A stretch of DNA of 64,000 nucleotides, taken from the NCBI RefSeq assembly GCF_009664365.1, contig NZ_CP044310.1:3979001-4043000 (forward strand), read 5' to 3'. This document shows positions 25,483 to 34,633 of the stretch, in pieces (within the stretch, counting starts at the first letter, position 1; each line of letters starts with the position of its first letter). Position numbers and translations under genes: made by a program. Source of the DNA: Paenibacillus xylanilyticus. Lineage in GTDB: Bacteria; Bacillota; Bacilli; Paenibacillales; Paenibacillaceae. A model generated the notes under the pieces. That model did no database searches and had not been told where the DNA came from. It saw only the letters and a program-made list of their open reading frames with translations.

Positions 25483-25511
25483 AATATAACACGAACACTT
25501 GTTTTGTACAA
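25483..25511 (-). promoter_or_regulatory. yneA promoter with LexA box in the spacer
   Basis: Minus-strand TTGTAC (25506-25511), 17-base spacer, TATATT (25483-25488). The SOS box at 25492-25505 fills the spacer, so LexA binding would block RNA polymerase. Confidence 0.75.
25492..25505. promoter_or_regulatory. LexA (SOS) box 1
   Basis: CGAACACTTGTTTT matches the Bacillus SOS consensus GAAC-N4-GTTC with one mismatch and lies within the yneA promoter. Confidence 0.75.
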
Positions 25512-25520
25512 CAGATTTTT

Positions 25521-25534
25521 AGAACAATTGTTCG
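25521..25534. promoter_or_regulatory. LexA (SOS) box 2
   Basis: AGAACAATTGTTCG contains a perfect GAAC-N4-GTTC palindrome just upstream of the yneA -35 element. Confidence 0.85.
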
Positions 25535-25661
25535 CTTTATTTCAAACCCCTTATTTCCCGAAATTTTCTAGGTGAATCCAAATCAAATACTACTATTCTA
25601 TTCACTTGATGCACTAGACAAAGAAATCACTCAAAAACATTGGTTTTTCGGGATTTTATTT

Positions 25662-25675
25662 AGAACTTATGTTTG
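25662..25675. promoter_or_regulatory. LexA (SOS) box 3
   Basis: AGAACTTATGTTTG is one mismatch from GAAC-N4-GTTC and overlaps the lexA -35 element. Confidence 0.7.
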
Positions 25676-25701
25676 TACGAACGGAGGTTCTATGTTATAA
25701 T
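25673..25701 (+). promoter_or_regulatory. lexA promoter
   Basis: TTGTAC (25673-25678) and TATAAT (25696-25701) with a 17-base spacer that contains SOS box 4. This geometry gives lexA autorepression. Confidence 0.8.
25678..25691. promoter_or_regulatory. LexA (SOS) box 4
   Basis: CGAACGGAGGTTCT contains a perfect GAAC-N4-GTTC in the lexA promoter spacer. Confidence 0.85.
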
Positions 25702-25736
25702 TTTCCCAAACGTTACTAAAATGGGGTTGATACGGT

Positions 25737-26363
25737 ATGTCGAAGATATCCAGCAGGCAGCAAGCTATTCTGGAGTTTATACGCAATGAAGTCCGGTTGA
25801 AGGGATATCCTCCTTCCGTACGTGAGATTGGAGAAGCGGTTGGACTGGCTTCCAGTTCTACGGTTCATGGACATCTGGACCGCTTGGAGAAGAAAGGTCT
25901 CATTAGACGTGACCCTACTAAACCGAGAGCCATTGAGTTGTTAAGCCAGGAGGAATCAGAACACTCCCATCAGTTTGCACACAGTGTTGCTCGCATTCCC
26001 GTCGTAGGTAAAGTCACTGCAGGGGTACCGATTACCGCAACTGAGAACATCGAGGATTACTTCCCGCTACCAACACATTATGTTGGAGAACAGAAAGTAT
26101 TTATGCTCTCTGTTGTTGGTGACAGTATGATCGAAGCAGGGATCGTCAATGGAGACTACGTTATCGTGCGCCAGCAGCAAACAGCAGATAACGGAGATAT
26201 TGTCGTTGCGATGACTGAAGATGACGAAGCTACAGTTAAAACTTTCTACAAAGAGAAAGACCACATTCGTCTACAGCCTGAGAATGCAACATTTGAACCA
26301 CTTCGTTTAAAACATGTTAGCATTTTGGGTAAAGTGATTGGCCTTTTCCGTGATATTCACTAG
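25737..26363 (+). CDS. lexA: LexA repressor
   Basis: Represses the SOS regulon and cleaves itself when RecA filaments form. The 208 residues begin with a winged helix (about 1-70, [15 protein letters not shown]...[13 protein letters not shown]). The cleavage site is Ala95-Gly96 in KVTAGVP, and the serine protease dyad is Ser130 (GDSM) and Lys168 (ATVKTF). GGGG lies ten bases before the ATG. Controlled by its own boxes; divergent from yneA. Confidence 0.97.
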   Translation: MSKISSRQQAILEFIRNEVRLKGYPPSVREIGEAVGLASSSTVHGHLDRLEKKGLIRRDPTKPRAIELLSQEESEHSHQFAHSVARIPVVGKVTAGVPITATENIEDYFPLPTHYVGEQKVFMLSVVGDSMIEAGIVNGDYVIVRQQQTADNGDIVVAMTEDDEATVKTFYKEKDHIRLQPENATFEPLRLKHVSILGKVIGLFRDIH

Positions 26364-26402
26364 TCTTTCTTCCACAGCAAGTCAGATGAAACGTAACGAC
26401 TA

Positions 26403-26440
26403 AAAGAGGTTGCCCTGTTCAATAGGACAACCTCTTTTTT
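26403..26440 (+). terminator. lexA terminator
   Basis: AAAGAGGTTG(CCCT) pairs with (AGGA)CAACCTCTTT and is followed by a TTTTTT run. Confidence 0.9.
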
Positions 26441-26473
26441 CGCTATTCAGTCGGCTTTGCTAACTTCCATTTC

Positions 26474-27769
26474 TTATCGTTTGAGAATGCTTTTGTGATG
26501 GGAGAACACTTCAAAGCTTTGCTTACCATGATATGACCCCATACCACTCTCTCCTACACCGCCAAACGGTAAAAAATGTGAAGTCATATGAGACAACGTA
26601 TCATTAATGCATCCTCCACCGAAGGACACTTGATCCAAAACCTGATTCTGCAGCTCCTCTTGCTCCGTGAACAGGTATAGCGCCAGCGGTTTGGGACGGT
26701 GCACAATCTCAGCGAGCAGAGGATTAAGATCCTCGTAAGTCATTACCGGCAAAATGGGACCGAATATCTCCTCTTGCATCACAGGTGAACCCCAGTCCAC
26801 ATTTCCTACCAAGGTAGGTTCAATCAGCAGCTGATCCCGATCAGAGCGACCACCAATCAGAGCATGACCACCTTCTAAGAAAACAGATAGTCGATCAAAG
26901 TTACGTGTGTTGACGATATGCGGAAAATTAGGATTTCCCATTACATCTCTACCGAATTTATCTTGAATCTCTGCACCAATCTCTTCAAGCAGTTTATCGT
27001 GTACGTCTTGATGTACAAGCAAGTAATCCGGAGCAACGCAGGTCTGACCAGCATTCAAGAACTTGCCACGAACGATCCGCTGGGCTGCCAACTGCAAATC
27101 CGCGTCTTTATGAACAATTACAGGGCTTTTACCACCCAATTCAAGCGTCACCGGGGTTAGATGCTCAGCTGCTGCTTTCATGACGATGCGGCCAACACCT
27201 GTGCTACCCGTAAAGAAAATATAATCAAACTTCTCTTTCAACAAGGCTGTGCTGGTTTCGACTTCACCTTCCATGACTGCTACATATTCCTTAGGGAAAA
27301 TATCCGTAATCAGGTCGTACGTCAGACGTGACACTGCCGGCGTTAATTCAGAAGGCTTAATAACAGCACAGTTACCCGCCGCAATTGCTCCAATCAAAGG
27401 ACCAAAGCCCAATTGGAACGGATAGTTCCATGGTGCAATAATGAGAGCAACTCCATAAGGTTCTGGATAGATCGTGCTTGTACCATCAGGTATTACAGCA
27501 CTTGTAGGCACTGCTCTAGGCGCCGCCCATTCCTTAAGATGTTCTAGTGCAAAATCCAGTTCACCCAAAACGATGCGAATTTCAGAGTTATACGCCTCTG
27601 TTTCCGATTTATTCAAATCTGCATGCAGTGCGTCCAAGATCCGTTGCTGATATTTCTCTATCCCTTGTCTTAGTTGCTGAAGAGCATTAATCCGATACTC
27701 GATATTTTTAGTTTGTCCTGTATAAAAGAATGCCCGCTGATTTGCAACGAGTTGTTTCACTTGATCCAT
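26474..27769 (-). CDS. Class 3-type aldehyde dehydrogenase, short C-terminus
   Basis: NAD(P)-dependent oxidation of aldehydes to acids. The 431 residues show IIAPWNYPFQL, the cofactor-binding FTGSTGVG, ELGGKSP with the general-base Glu, and NAGQTCVAPDYL with the catalytic Cys (about residue 243). Sequence style matches the YwdH/ALDH3 group. Those proteins usually run to about 455 residues; this one stops soon after SFEVFSHHKS, so the last ~20-25 residues, often a tail helix, are missing. Single-gene unit on the minus strand with no obvious partner. Confidence 0.9.
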   Translation of the reverse strand: MDQVKQLVANQRAFFYTGQTKNIEYRINALQQLRQGIEKYQQRILDALHADLNKSETEAYNSEIRIVLGELDFALEHLKEWAAPRAVPTSAVIPDGTSTIYPEPYGVALIIAPWNYPFQLGFGPLIGAIAAGNCAVIKPSELTPAVSRLTYDLITDIFPKEYVAVMEGEVETSTALLKEKFDYIFFTGSTGVGRIVMKAAAEHLTPVTLELGGKSPVIVHKDADLQLAAQRIVRGKFLNAGQTCVAPDYLLVHQDVHDKLLEEIGAEIQDKFGRDVMGNPNFPHIVNTRNFDRLSVFLEGGHALIGGRSDRDQLLIEPTLVGNVDWGSPVMQEEIFGPILPVMTYEDLNPLLAEIVHRPKPLALYLFTEQEELQNQVLDQVSFGGGCINDTLSHMTSHFLPFGGVGESGMGSYHGKQSFEVFSHHKSILKR

Positions 27770-27972
27770 ATAAACATCTCCAATTAATGATTTAAAATTA
27801 AATTGCTAAAAATATAATTGAATTATAACTTGTTTATATGGAATTATCAACATATCAAAATATCTTTTCTTTGGAAAATATGTATCTTCTCTATTCCTAT
27901 TATATGTATACTATTAAACGTTGCTATTTTTTTAAGAATATTACACACCGCTGTCCCATTATGTTATCCATC

Positions 27973-28006
27973 AAAAAAAGCCCTTGGCACTATTGCGCCA
28001 AGGGCT
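27973..28006 (-). terminator. glnA terminator
   Basis: On the minus strand AGCCCTTGGC pairs with GCCAAGGGCT around a short loop and is followed by seven Ts. It begins 8 bases after the glnA stop. Confidence 0.92.
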
Positions 28007-28013
28007 CTCCATA

Positions 28014-29342
28014 CTAGTACAGCGTGATATATTGATCGCGTTCCCATTGGTGGACTTGTGTACGGTACATATCCCACTCAATTTCTTTCAACTCGTAGAA
28101 GTGAGCCAGGGCGTGATCGCCAAGTGCATCACAGATGACTTCGCTGCGGATCAATTCGTTCAAAGCTTCTTTCAGGTCAGCTGGCAAGCTTGGAATGCCT
28201 TCTTCCACACGCTCTTCTTCTGACATAATGTAGATGTTACGGTCAATTGGAGCTGGTAAGGAAAGCTCACGTTTGATTCCGTCCAGACCTGCTTTCAATA
28301 AAACAGCCAAAGCCAAGTAAGGGTTAGCAGCCGGATCCGGGTTACGAACCTCTACACGTGTACTCAAACCACGGGAAGCTGGAATACGGATCATTGGGCT
28401 ACGGTTACTGGCGGACCATGCTACATAACAAGGGGCTTCATAACCTGGTACAAGACGTTTGTATGAGTTCACAGTTGGGTTAGTAATTGCTGCAAACGCA
28501 CGCGCATGCTTCAGCGTTCCAGCCATGAAGTGACGTGCAGTTTTGCTGAGACCCAGCTCGTCCGACTCGTCAACAAATGCGTTTGCACTGCCTTGGAACA
28601 ACGATTGGTTGCAGTGCATACCGGAACCGTTCATACCAAACAATGGTTTTGGCATAAAGGTCGCATGTAGACCATGCTGACGTGCAATCGTTTTAACAAC
28701 GAGTTTGAACGTTTGGATCTGGTCAGCAGCTTTAAGCGCATCAGCATATTTAAAGTCGATCTCATGCTGACCTGGAGCTACCTCATGGTGGGAAGCTTCG
28801 ATCTCAAAGCCCATTTCTTCAAGTGTGATAACGATGTCACGACGACAGTTTTCACCAAGATCTGTAGGCGCCAGGTCGAAATATCCACCTTGGTCATTCA
28901 GTTCATTAGTCGGGTTTCCTTTTTCGTCTGTTTTGAACAAGAAGAACTCTGGTTCAGGACCGACATTGAAAGAAGTGAATCCCATTTCTTCGGCTTCCTT
29001 CAGGTTACGTTTCAAGATGCCGCGTGGATCTCCAGGGAATGGGTTGCCATCCGGCAAATAAACATCACAGATTAGGCGAGCAACACGGTTCTCAGCTACC
29101 CAAGGGAAAATCAGCCAAGAATCGAGATCCGGATAGAGGTACATGTCGGATTCTTCAATACGCACATAACCTTCAATGGAAGAACCATCAAACATCATTT
29201 TGTTATCCAAAGCCTTATTCAATTGGCTTACAGGAATTTCAACGTTTTTGATAGCTCCAAGCAAGTCGGTAAATTGCAATCGAACGAACCGTACGTTTTC
29301 TTCTTTAGAGATGCGGAGAATGTCTTCTTTTGTATAACTCAC
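28014..29342 (-). CDS. glnA: Glutamine synthetase, type I
   Basis: Makes glutamine from glutamate and ammonia with ATP, and in Gram-positives also signals nitrogen status to GlnR/TnrA. The 442 residues show DGSSIEG, the metal-binding [19 protein letters not shown], and the ATP-site [10 protein letters not shown] loop, with the NRSP/RIP segment. The length is the short GSI-alpha form of Firmicutes. The start is GTG with GAGAGG upstream. It follows glnR by about 130 bases that contain a possible extra promoter. Confidence 0.97.
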   Translation of the reverse strand: MSYTKEDILRISKEENVRFVRLQFTDLLGAIKNVEIPVSQLNKALDNKMMFDGSSIEGYVRIEESDMYLYPDLDSWLIFPWVAENRVARLICDVYLPDGNPFPGDPRGILKRNLKEAEEMGFTSFNVGPEPEFFLFKTDEKGNPTNELNDQGGYFDLAPTDLGENCRRDIVITLEEMGFEIEASHHEVAPGQHEIDFKYADALKAADQIQTFKLVVKTIARQHGLHATFMPKPLFGMNGSGMHCNQSLFQGSANAFVDESDELGLSKTARHFMAGTLKHARAFAAITNPTVNSYKRLVPGYEAPCYVAWSASNRSPMIRIPASRGLSTRVEVRNPDPAANPYLALAVLLKAGLDGIKRELSLPAPIDRNIYIMSEEERVEEGIPSLPADLKEALNELIRSEVICDALGDHALAHFYELKEIEWDMYRTQVHQWERDQYITLY

Positions 29343-29387
29343 GATACCTCTCCCTTTCTTTTCTGCTTATTTGGCTTGCATGTTATA

Positions 29388-29416
29388 TTTGTACATTAGA
29401 AAGTTCCACGGGTCAA
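29388..29416 (-). promoter_or_regulatory. Candidate internal glnA promoter
   Basis: Minus-strand TTGACC (29411-29416) and TACAAA (29388-29393), 17 bases apart, in the glnR-glnA gap. It would let glnA be made without glnR. Confidence 0.45.
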
Positions 29417-29470
29417 GGAGTCTGCCATCACAACTGCATGATTTCCCCTCACTCGCCAAGTTATGCGAAC

Positions 29471-29884
29471 TTACTTTTTATTAAAAAATCGGGAAAGCTC
29501 TCCCTGAATGAGAGATACTTGTCCAGGTCTCTTACCCGAAACCAGCTGTTGCTTCAATAAACGGTGCAGCTGTGTATCCGACAGTTCTCTGCGCTTCACT
29601 TCTGTATCTGCGGTGATGACTGTCGCTTCTTCGGATTCCTTGGATACCGGATTCATAACCTGCTTGATGCCGGCAATATTAACACCTTTTTCGATCAAAG
29701 CCTTGATCTCCAGCAATCGTTCTACGTCATTAAAGGAAAACAAACGTTGGTTACCTGACGTTCTTGCCGGTACAATCAAGCTGTGCTGTTCATAATATCG
29801 AATCTGACGAGCGGACAGATCCGTAAGTTTCATAACAATACCTATCGGGAATAAGGCCATATTTCTGCGAATTTCGTCACCCAT
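29471..29884 (-). CDS. glnR: GlnR nitrogen regulator (MerR family)
   Basis: Represses glnRA under nitrogen excess, with feedback-inhibited glutamine synthetase as co-regulator. The ATG at 29884 is chosen (GGAAGG nine bases upstream) over an upstream frame start at 29905; 137 residues. The MerR-type helix-turn-helix is clear: IGIVMKLTDLSARQIRYYEQHSL (residues about 14-36), then the wing with SGNQRLFS. The C-terminal tail KRPGQVSLIQGELSRFF is the autoinhibitory, GS-sensing tail typical of GlnR. First gene of glnRA. Confidence 0.94.
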   Translation of the reverse strand: MGDEIRRNMALFPIGIVMKLTDLSARQIRYYEQHSLIVPARTSGNQRLFSFNDVERLLEIKALIEKGVNIAGIKQVMNPVSKESEEATVITADTEVKRRELSDTQLHRLLKQQLVSGKRPGQVSLIQGELSRFFNKK

Positions 29885-29919
29885 GTTCATCAACCTTCCA
29901 GTCATCTATTCTTCACCCT

Positions 29920-29949
29920 ATTGTACATTTAGTTATTACTAAGTGTCAA
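29920..29949 (-). promoter_or_regulatory. glnRA promoter
   Basis: Minus-strand TTGACA (29944-29949) and TACAAT (29920-29925), 18 bases apart, 36 bases before the glnR start. Confidence 0.75.
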
Positions 29950-29954
29950 TGACG

Positions 29955-29971
29955 TGTTAGATAAACTCACA
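29955..29971. promoter_or_regulatory. GlnR/TnrA box
   Basis: TGTTAGATAAACTCACA matches TGTNA-N7-TNACA exactly. It lies immediately upstream of the glnRA -35 element and overlaps the stop codon of the gene upstream. Confidence 0.85.
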
Positions 29972-31220
29972 ATAATTTACGATCTTTCATTGTCTGGAGC
30001 GCCATCAAAACGCCATATTTAACATGAGAGTAGGTTAATCCCCCCTGCATGTAGCCGATATATGGCTCTCGAATAGGCGCATCCGCTGACAACTCCAGGC
30101 TTCCGCCCTGTATAAACGTACCTGCCGCCATAATGACAGGATGTTCATAACCAGGCATGTCCCATGGCTCTGGAACGACATGACTATCCACTGCAGCAGC
30201 CCGCTGAATCCCCTGTACAAAAGCGATCAGATGCTCCGCGGAGGAGAACTGCACAGCTTGGATCAAATCCGTGCGTGTCTCATTCCAAGCAGGTTTGGTT
30301 ACAAATCCCGAAGCAGCAAACATTGCAGCGGCAAAGGTACTGCCCTTGATGGCTTGTCCCACAATTGTCGGCGCCATGTAAAGTCCCTGGTAGATCCCAC
30401 GGGTCGTTCCCAACATGGCACCAACCTCACTACCTATGCCAGGTGCAGTCAAACGATACGCTGCCAATTGTACATATTTTTCCTTCCCGCATATGTAACC
30501 CCCGGTTTCAGCAAGGCCTCCGCCAGGGTTTTTGATTAGTGAACCTGCCATCAGATCTACCCCGACCTCTGTCGGTTCGCGTTTCTCCGTAAATTCGCCA
30601 TAACAGTTATCCACGAATACGATCACATCTTCTTTGATTGCCTTGACCCGTTTTACCATATCTGCGATCTCATCAATACAGAAGGAAGAACGCCAGTCAT
30701 ATCCGCGTGAACGTTGGATCCCTATCACTTTGGTTGTGGCAGTAATATTTCCTTGAACTGCGTCCCAATCGACACTGCCATCTGCCAGCAAAGCGGTTTC
30801 ACGGTATCCTATGCCAAAGTCCCGAAGAGATCCAGTTCCATCCTCCGGACTTCCAATGACTTTGTGCAATGTATCATAGGGTTTACCTGTGATGTATAAC
30901 AACTCGTCACCTGGGCGCAGAACGCCAAAGAGCGCGGTAGCTATCGTATGTGTACCTGAGGCAAAATGGGGACGAACCAACGCGGCTTCTGCGCCAAATA
31001 CGTCCGCATATACTTCATCCAGCACTTCCCGGCCACGATCGTTATATGCATATCCCGTTGAACCAGCGAAATGATAATCACTGACTTGTTTTCGTTGAAA
31101 CGCATCAATGACCTTCCACTGGTTGTAATCCGTAATACCGTCAATCATTTTCATCTGTTGTTCAATCTGGGCCTCAACTTGTTGTTGCAGCTCCACAATC
31201 TTTGTATCCAAACTTGCCAT
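29967..31220 (-). CDS. ynbB: PLP-dependent YnbB-family protein (methionine gamma-lyase/aluminium-resistance group)
   Basis: 417 residues in the fold-type I PLP family. The Schiff-base lysine is likely in SLIKNPGGG (about residue 250); FVDNCYGEF provides the pyridine-N Asp. FASGTHTIA and the C-terminal MQGGLTYSHVKYG are distinctive of the YnbB group. The gene is always found with hflX and glnR in Bacillus relatives and keeps that order here. Physiological substrate unknown; the aluminium-resistance label is historical. Confidence 0.87.
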   Translation of the reverse strand: MASLDTKIVELQQQVEAQIEQQMKMIDGITDYNQWKVIDAFQRKQVSDYHFAGSTGYAYNDRGREVLDEVYADVFGAEAALVRPHFASGTHTIATALFGVLRPGDELLYITGKPYDTLHKVIGSPEDGTGSLRDFGIGYRETALLADGSVDWDAVQGNITATTKVIGIQRSRGYDWRSSFCIDEIADMVKRVKAIKEDVIVFVDNCYGEFTEKREPTEVGVDLMAGSLIKNPGGGLAETGGYICGKEKYVQLAAYRLTAPGIGSEVGAMLGTTRGIYQGLYMAPTIVGQAIKGSTFAAAMFAASGFVTKPAWNETRTDLIQAVQFSSAEHLIAFVQGIQRAAAVDSHVVPEPWDMPGYEHPVIMAAGTFIQGGSLELSADAPIREPYIGYMQGGLTYSHVKYGVLMALQTMKDRKLL

Positions 31221-31304
31221 CTTACTTCATTCCCCTTCATTGCACTAATCTAACGCATAATATCGATTATCGTGTCAACTTACCATACCAATATGTCATG
31301 TATA

Positions 31305-32594
31305 TTACAATTCAATGAAATCTTCAAGTAAATAACCGAATTTTTCATATTCCCCTTTTTGCAGCTCCACTTGATAGATCACATCATTTTCTTCAAAAGT
31401 GGTTTCAACAACATCTCCAACCTTATAAAGAACAGATGTAAGATCTCCCCGCTCTGCAGGAATACGGAACCGCTTCGTATCACCCGTCAGTTCTTCCTGA
31501 ATCCGCTCCCGAATCTTCAGCAGGTCAGCTTCATCCAGTGCACTTACCTTCATATGGTCTTTATCCAAAGGAAGCATTTCCAGCTGCTCCGGTGTACATG
31601 CATCTTTTTTGTTATAGAGCACCAACTGAGGCTTATCGCCAGATCCAAGCTGCTGCAGAATTTCATGCACAGTTCTCATCTGATCTTCCCGCATTGCAGA
31701 TGATGCATCTACAACATGCAAAATCAGATCGGCTTCATTCACTTCCTCCAATGTTGCACGGAAAGCAGCAATCAGATCATGTGGAAGGTTTTGAATAAAT
31801 CCTACGGTATCCGTAAGTACAATTTCTTTACCGCTTGGAAGCTCCATCGTACGTGAAGTTGGATCCAACGTAGCAAACAGCTGATCCTGAATATATACAT
31901 CAGCAGCAGTTAATTGTTTAAGCAATGTGGATTTACCTGCATTCGTATACCCTACAAGTGCAACCTGTACAATGCCTGTCTTTTTACGACGCTCGCGATG
32001 AAGTTTGCGGTGGCGTGTAACCTCTTCCAGGTGCCGTTTCAGATCATCAATGCGACCCCGGATATGACGGCGATCCGTCTCCAGCTTGCTTTCCCCCGGT
32101 CCACGTGTCCCGATTCCCCCTCCAAGCCGTGATAGGTTTTTGCCATGACCCGATAATCGTGGAAGCAGATAGCTAAGTTGGGCCAATTCAACCTGAATGA
32201 TACCTTCTCTTGTATTTGCACGTTGGGCGAAAATATCCAGAATCAACTGGGTACGGTCGATAATTTTGAGATCCAGTGCCTCTTCCAGGTTACGAACCTG
32301 AGCTCCAGACAGCTCTTGATCAAATATCGCAGTGGTTGCGCCCAATTCCTCTGCGATCGCACGTAGCTCCTCGACTTTACCTTTTCCGATAAACCACTTC
32401 GTATCTCGCGTTTCACGGTTTTGAGACAATACACTCAGCACCTCAACACCTGCAGTCTCTGCAAGCTTCACCAATTCCTCCAAAGAGTACTCCGGATTAA
32501 TGCCTGAACGCTTTACTTCATCTGTAATCAAACTCACTAAAACAGCGCGGTCTTTCTTGACTTGATCTGTATCATGGGTAACTGTCATATTCAA
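31305..32594 (-). CDS. hflX: HflX ribosome-associated GTPase
   Basis: GTPase that splits or rescues stalled ribosomes under stress. The 429 residues carry an N-terminal HflX domain (about 10-195, with the glycine-rich SGHGKNLSRLGGGIGTRGPGE linker to about residue 170) and a G domain: G1 GYTNAGKST, G3 DTVGF, G4 NKKD, G5 SALD. AAGGAGG lies five bases before a TTG start at 32594 and eleven before ATG at 32588; either is possible. It follows spoVK by about 110 bases. Confidence 0.95.
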   Translation of the reverse strand: MNMTVTHDTDQVKKDRAVLVSLITDEVKRSGINPEYSLEELVKLAETAGVEVLSVLSQNRETRDTKWFIGKGKVEELRAIAEELGATTAIFDQELSGAQVRNLEEALDLKIIDRTQLILDIFAQRANTREGIIQVELAQLSYLLPRLSGHGKNLSRLGGGIGTRGPGESKLETDRRHIRGRIDDLKRHLEEVTRHRKLHRERRKKTGIVQVALVGYTNAGKSTLLKQLTAADVYIQDQLFATLDPTSRTMELPSGKEIVLTDTVGFIQNLPHDLIAAFRATLEEVNEADLILHVVDASSAMREDQMRTVHEILQQLGSGDKPQLVLYNKKDACTPEQLEMLPLDKDHMKVSALDEADLLKIRERIQEELTGDTKRFRIPAERGDLTSVLYKVGDVVETTFEENDVIYQVELQKGEYEKFGYLLEDFIEL

Positions 32595-32658
32595 TGTGTC
32601 CTCCTTCTCAAACTCAGCTTCATCTATTACGGTTATTGTTCCCTCATAGCGTACTTTA

Positions 32659-32684
32659 AGCCGAACCGGTTAACCCGGCCGGCT
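32659..32684. other. Strong hairpin between spoVK and hflX
   Basis: AGCCG...CGGCT enclosing CCGG/CCGG around GTTAA. On the minus strand no T-run follows, so it is not a classical terminator. It may affect mRNA stability or processing between the two genes. Confidence 0.4.
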
Positions 32685-32706
32685 GCTCCAAAAAAACCAT
32701 TATCGC

Positions 32707-33678
32707 TTACTTTCGCTCAAACTTCAAATCCTCTGTTCGAATCGACATCAGTTCCAATTTTCCCGGACTGCCTTGAGTATACTGTTCCAGCAATCGAACC
32801 GCCTGATGGCGTATGGACCGCTCAATTGCATTTCGAACGTACCTAGCATTGCTGAAGGCATGTAGAGATTCATTCTTCTCCTGCAGCAAATGCTGCTTCA
32901 GCTTCAGGATGGTCTGTGGCATTAAAATATAATCTCGCTCTTTTGCCATAATCTCTGAAATCTGTATCAACTGATCTATACTGTAATCCGGAAATTCAAC
33001 CTGAATAGGAAAACGGGATGGTAATCCCGGATTAGTCTGTAGAAAGAAATCAATTTCTTCAGAATACCCTGCCAAAATCAAAATGAATTGATTTTTATGA
33101 TCTTCCATGGATTTTACAAGTGTATCAATAGCTTCCTTGCCAAAATCCTTCTCGCCACCGCGAGCCAAGCTGTATGCCTCGTCGATAAACAAGATGCCTC
33201 CAAGTGCCTTCTTCACCAGATCGCGCGTTTTCTGGGCCGTATGTCCAATATACTCTCCGACCAGATCGGCCCGCTCCACCTCAATAAGGTGCCCTTTGCT
33301 GAGCACGCCCATCTTTTGGAACAGCTTTGCTACAATCCGCGCAACCGTGGTTTTCCCGGTCCCTGGATTTCCTTTGAAAATCATATGATACACATGTGCT
33401 CCACTGATCAGGCCTGCCTCAGAACGCATCTGGGCTATTTGTAAAAACGCATAGATTTCAAATACAAGATCCTTGATATTTTCCAGCCCAACCAACTGCT
33501 CGAGCTCACCTTGAATCTCCTGAAAATGGCTGTGCTTGGCTAATCCCTTTACTGCCTGAAGTGGTGTCTCCTCTTCCTTTGCCAACATCTGAGGCTCTTG
33601 GTTACGCAATACAACATTAATTTGTCTGGATGGTCTGCCTCCCGGTTGCCCTCCTGCAGCCATGACCCGTCCGTTCAT
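32707..33678 (-). CDS. spoVK: Stage V sporulation protein K (AAA ATPase)
   Basis: AAA+ ATPase of the CbbX/SpoVK group needed for spore maturation. The 323 residues show Walker A (NPGTGKTTVA, about residue 110), Walker B (GGILFIDEAYSL), the sensor-1 region in LILAGYSE and an arginine-containing LPSRFP. AGGTGATGGCGA precedes the ATG. The N-terminal ~50 residues are basic and probably flexible. It heads the spoVK-hflX-ynbB-glnRA line. Confidence 0.9.
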   Translation of the reverse strand: MNGRVMAAGGQPGGRPSRQINVVLRNQEPQMLAKEEETPLQAVKGLAKHSHFQEIQGELEQLVGLENIKDLVFEIYAFLQIAQMRSEAGLISGAHVYHMIFKGNPGTGKTTVARIVAKLFQKMGVLSKGHLIEVERADLVGEYIGHTAQKTRDLVKKALGGILFIDEAYSLARGGEKDFGKEAIDTLVKSMEDHKNQFILILAGYSEEIDFFLQTNPGLPSRFPIQVEFPDYSIDQLIQISEIMAKERDYILMPQTILKLKQHLLQEKNESLHAFSNARYVRNAIERSIRHQAVRLLEQYTQGSPGKLELMSIRTEDLKFERK

Positions 33679-33786
33679 TCGCCATCACCTCTATTTTATC
33701 GGGCTGATCTCTCCTGATTATTAATGTATTCTATCAGATGCTCCAATATTAGAAGGATGACGAAGTAATTCTCTGCTTGTCAAAAC

Positions 33787-34350
33787 TCAGATTTGAACGT
33801 TTTTGCGAAACTCCCCGTTTTCAAACAAGGTCTGCCGATGCTTCAATGATAGTTGAAAATAAGGAAACACATGAGCATCAATAGCATGCAGCAATTCCTT
33901 GGCCGTTCGGTTAGCCAGATCATAATCGCCGGTGGTAATATGCTTGCGCGAAAGAGCATCTTCAAGCTCATCTTCATCCAGCAAAAATACCTCTCCATCT
34001 TTCAGGACAACTACATCGAGATAGAGATCATCAAACCAGGGAACCCCCTGATCCGTTATGCCCTGGCTTCGACAGGTATCAATGTACCATTCAACGATTC
34101 GTTGCTGATCGTCAAACATGGCCGTCACCACGAAATGCTCTCCCTTCGGATAATACTGCAGCCATGAGTACCCTTTATCTGCGATGCAAAACGTACTCCC
34201 CCCATAGGTTTTCCACAAGGGTTCTTTCAAATCCTGTATGGTATACAACGTAATGTAACCTGTAAAAACTTTGGATTGTACGAACCGGCATGTAAATTGT
34301 CGGTTCGTAATCCGGCGCCAGTTCGCGCGGTCCCCGAATTTCCGTTTCAT
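33787..34350 (-). CDS. YgaC-like DUF402 nucleoside tri/diphosphatase
   Basis: The ATG at 34350 (MKRKFGDRANWRRI) is preferred, with GAGGGG five bases upstream; 187 residues. The family layout is seen: a beta-barrel with FCIADKGYSWLQYYP, then the acidic metal site WYIDTC...WFDDLYLDVVVL and DEDELEDAL. Staphylococcal and Bacillus relatives hydrolyse nucleoside tri- and diphosphates. Single gene near spoVK. Confidence 0.8.
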   Translation of the reverse strand: MKRKFGDRANWRRITNRQFTCRFVQSKVFTGYITLYTIQDLKEPLWKTYGGSTFCIADKGYSWLQYYPKGEHFVVTAMFDDQQRIVEWYIDTCRSQGITDQGVPWFDDLYLDVVVLKDGEVFLLDEDELEDALSRKHITTGDYDLANRTAKELLHAIDAHVFPYFQLSLKHRQTLFENGEFRKNVQI

Positions 34351-34563
34351 ACGAACCCCTCTTTGCCGACTACAGGTCCTTGACCTGTTCTCATATTGGT
34401 GAACACTGAATAACGTCCGCACAGCCGATTCCATGACTTACGAATCAGTTTTGCACAACGTATTACGATAGCTACAGCTTACCATATTTAAGTTATACAC
34501 TCAAAATTAAGCTTTGCCTCAACAATTAATCGTTATGAATGGAGTTAAAATATCGCTGTCTAA

Positions 34564-34603
34564 AACAAAAAACCTGCTTCACCGATCATTCGGGAAGCAG
34601 GTT
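34564..34603 (-). terminator. Terminator after the PBP1 gene
   Basis: On the minus strand AACCTGCTTC pairs with GAAGCAGGTT and is followed by TTTTTTG. It starts 31 bases after the stop. Confidence 0.9.
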
Positions 34604-34633
34604 AAGAGCTGCGTTAATGATATTCAGTTGAAG

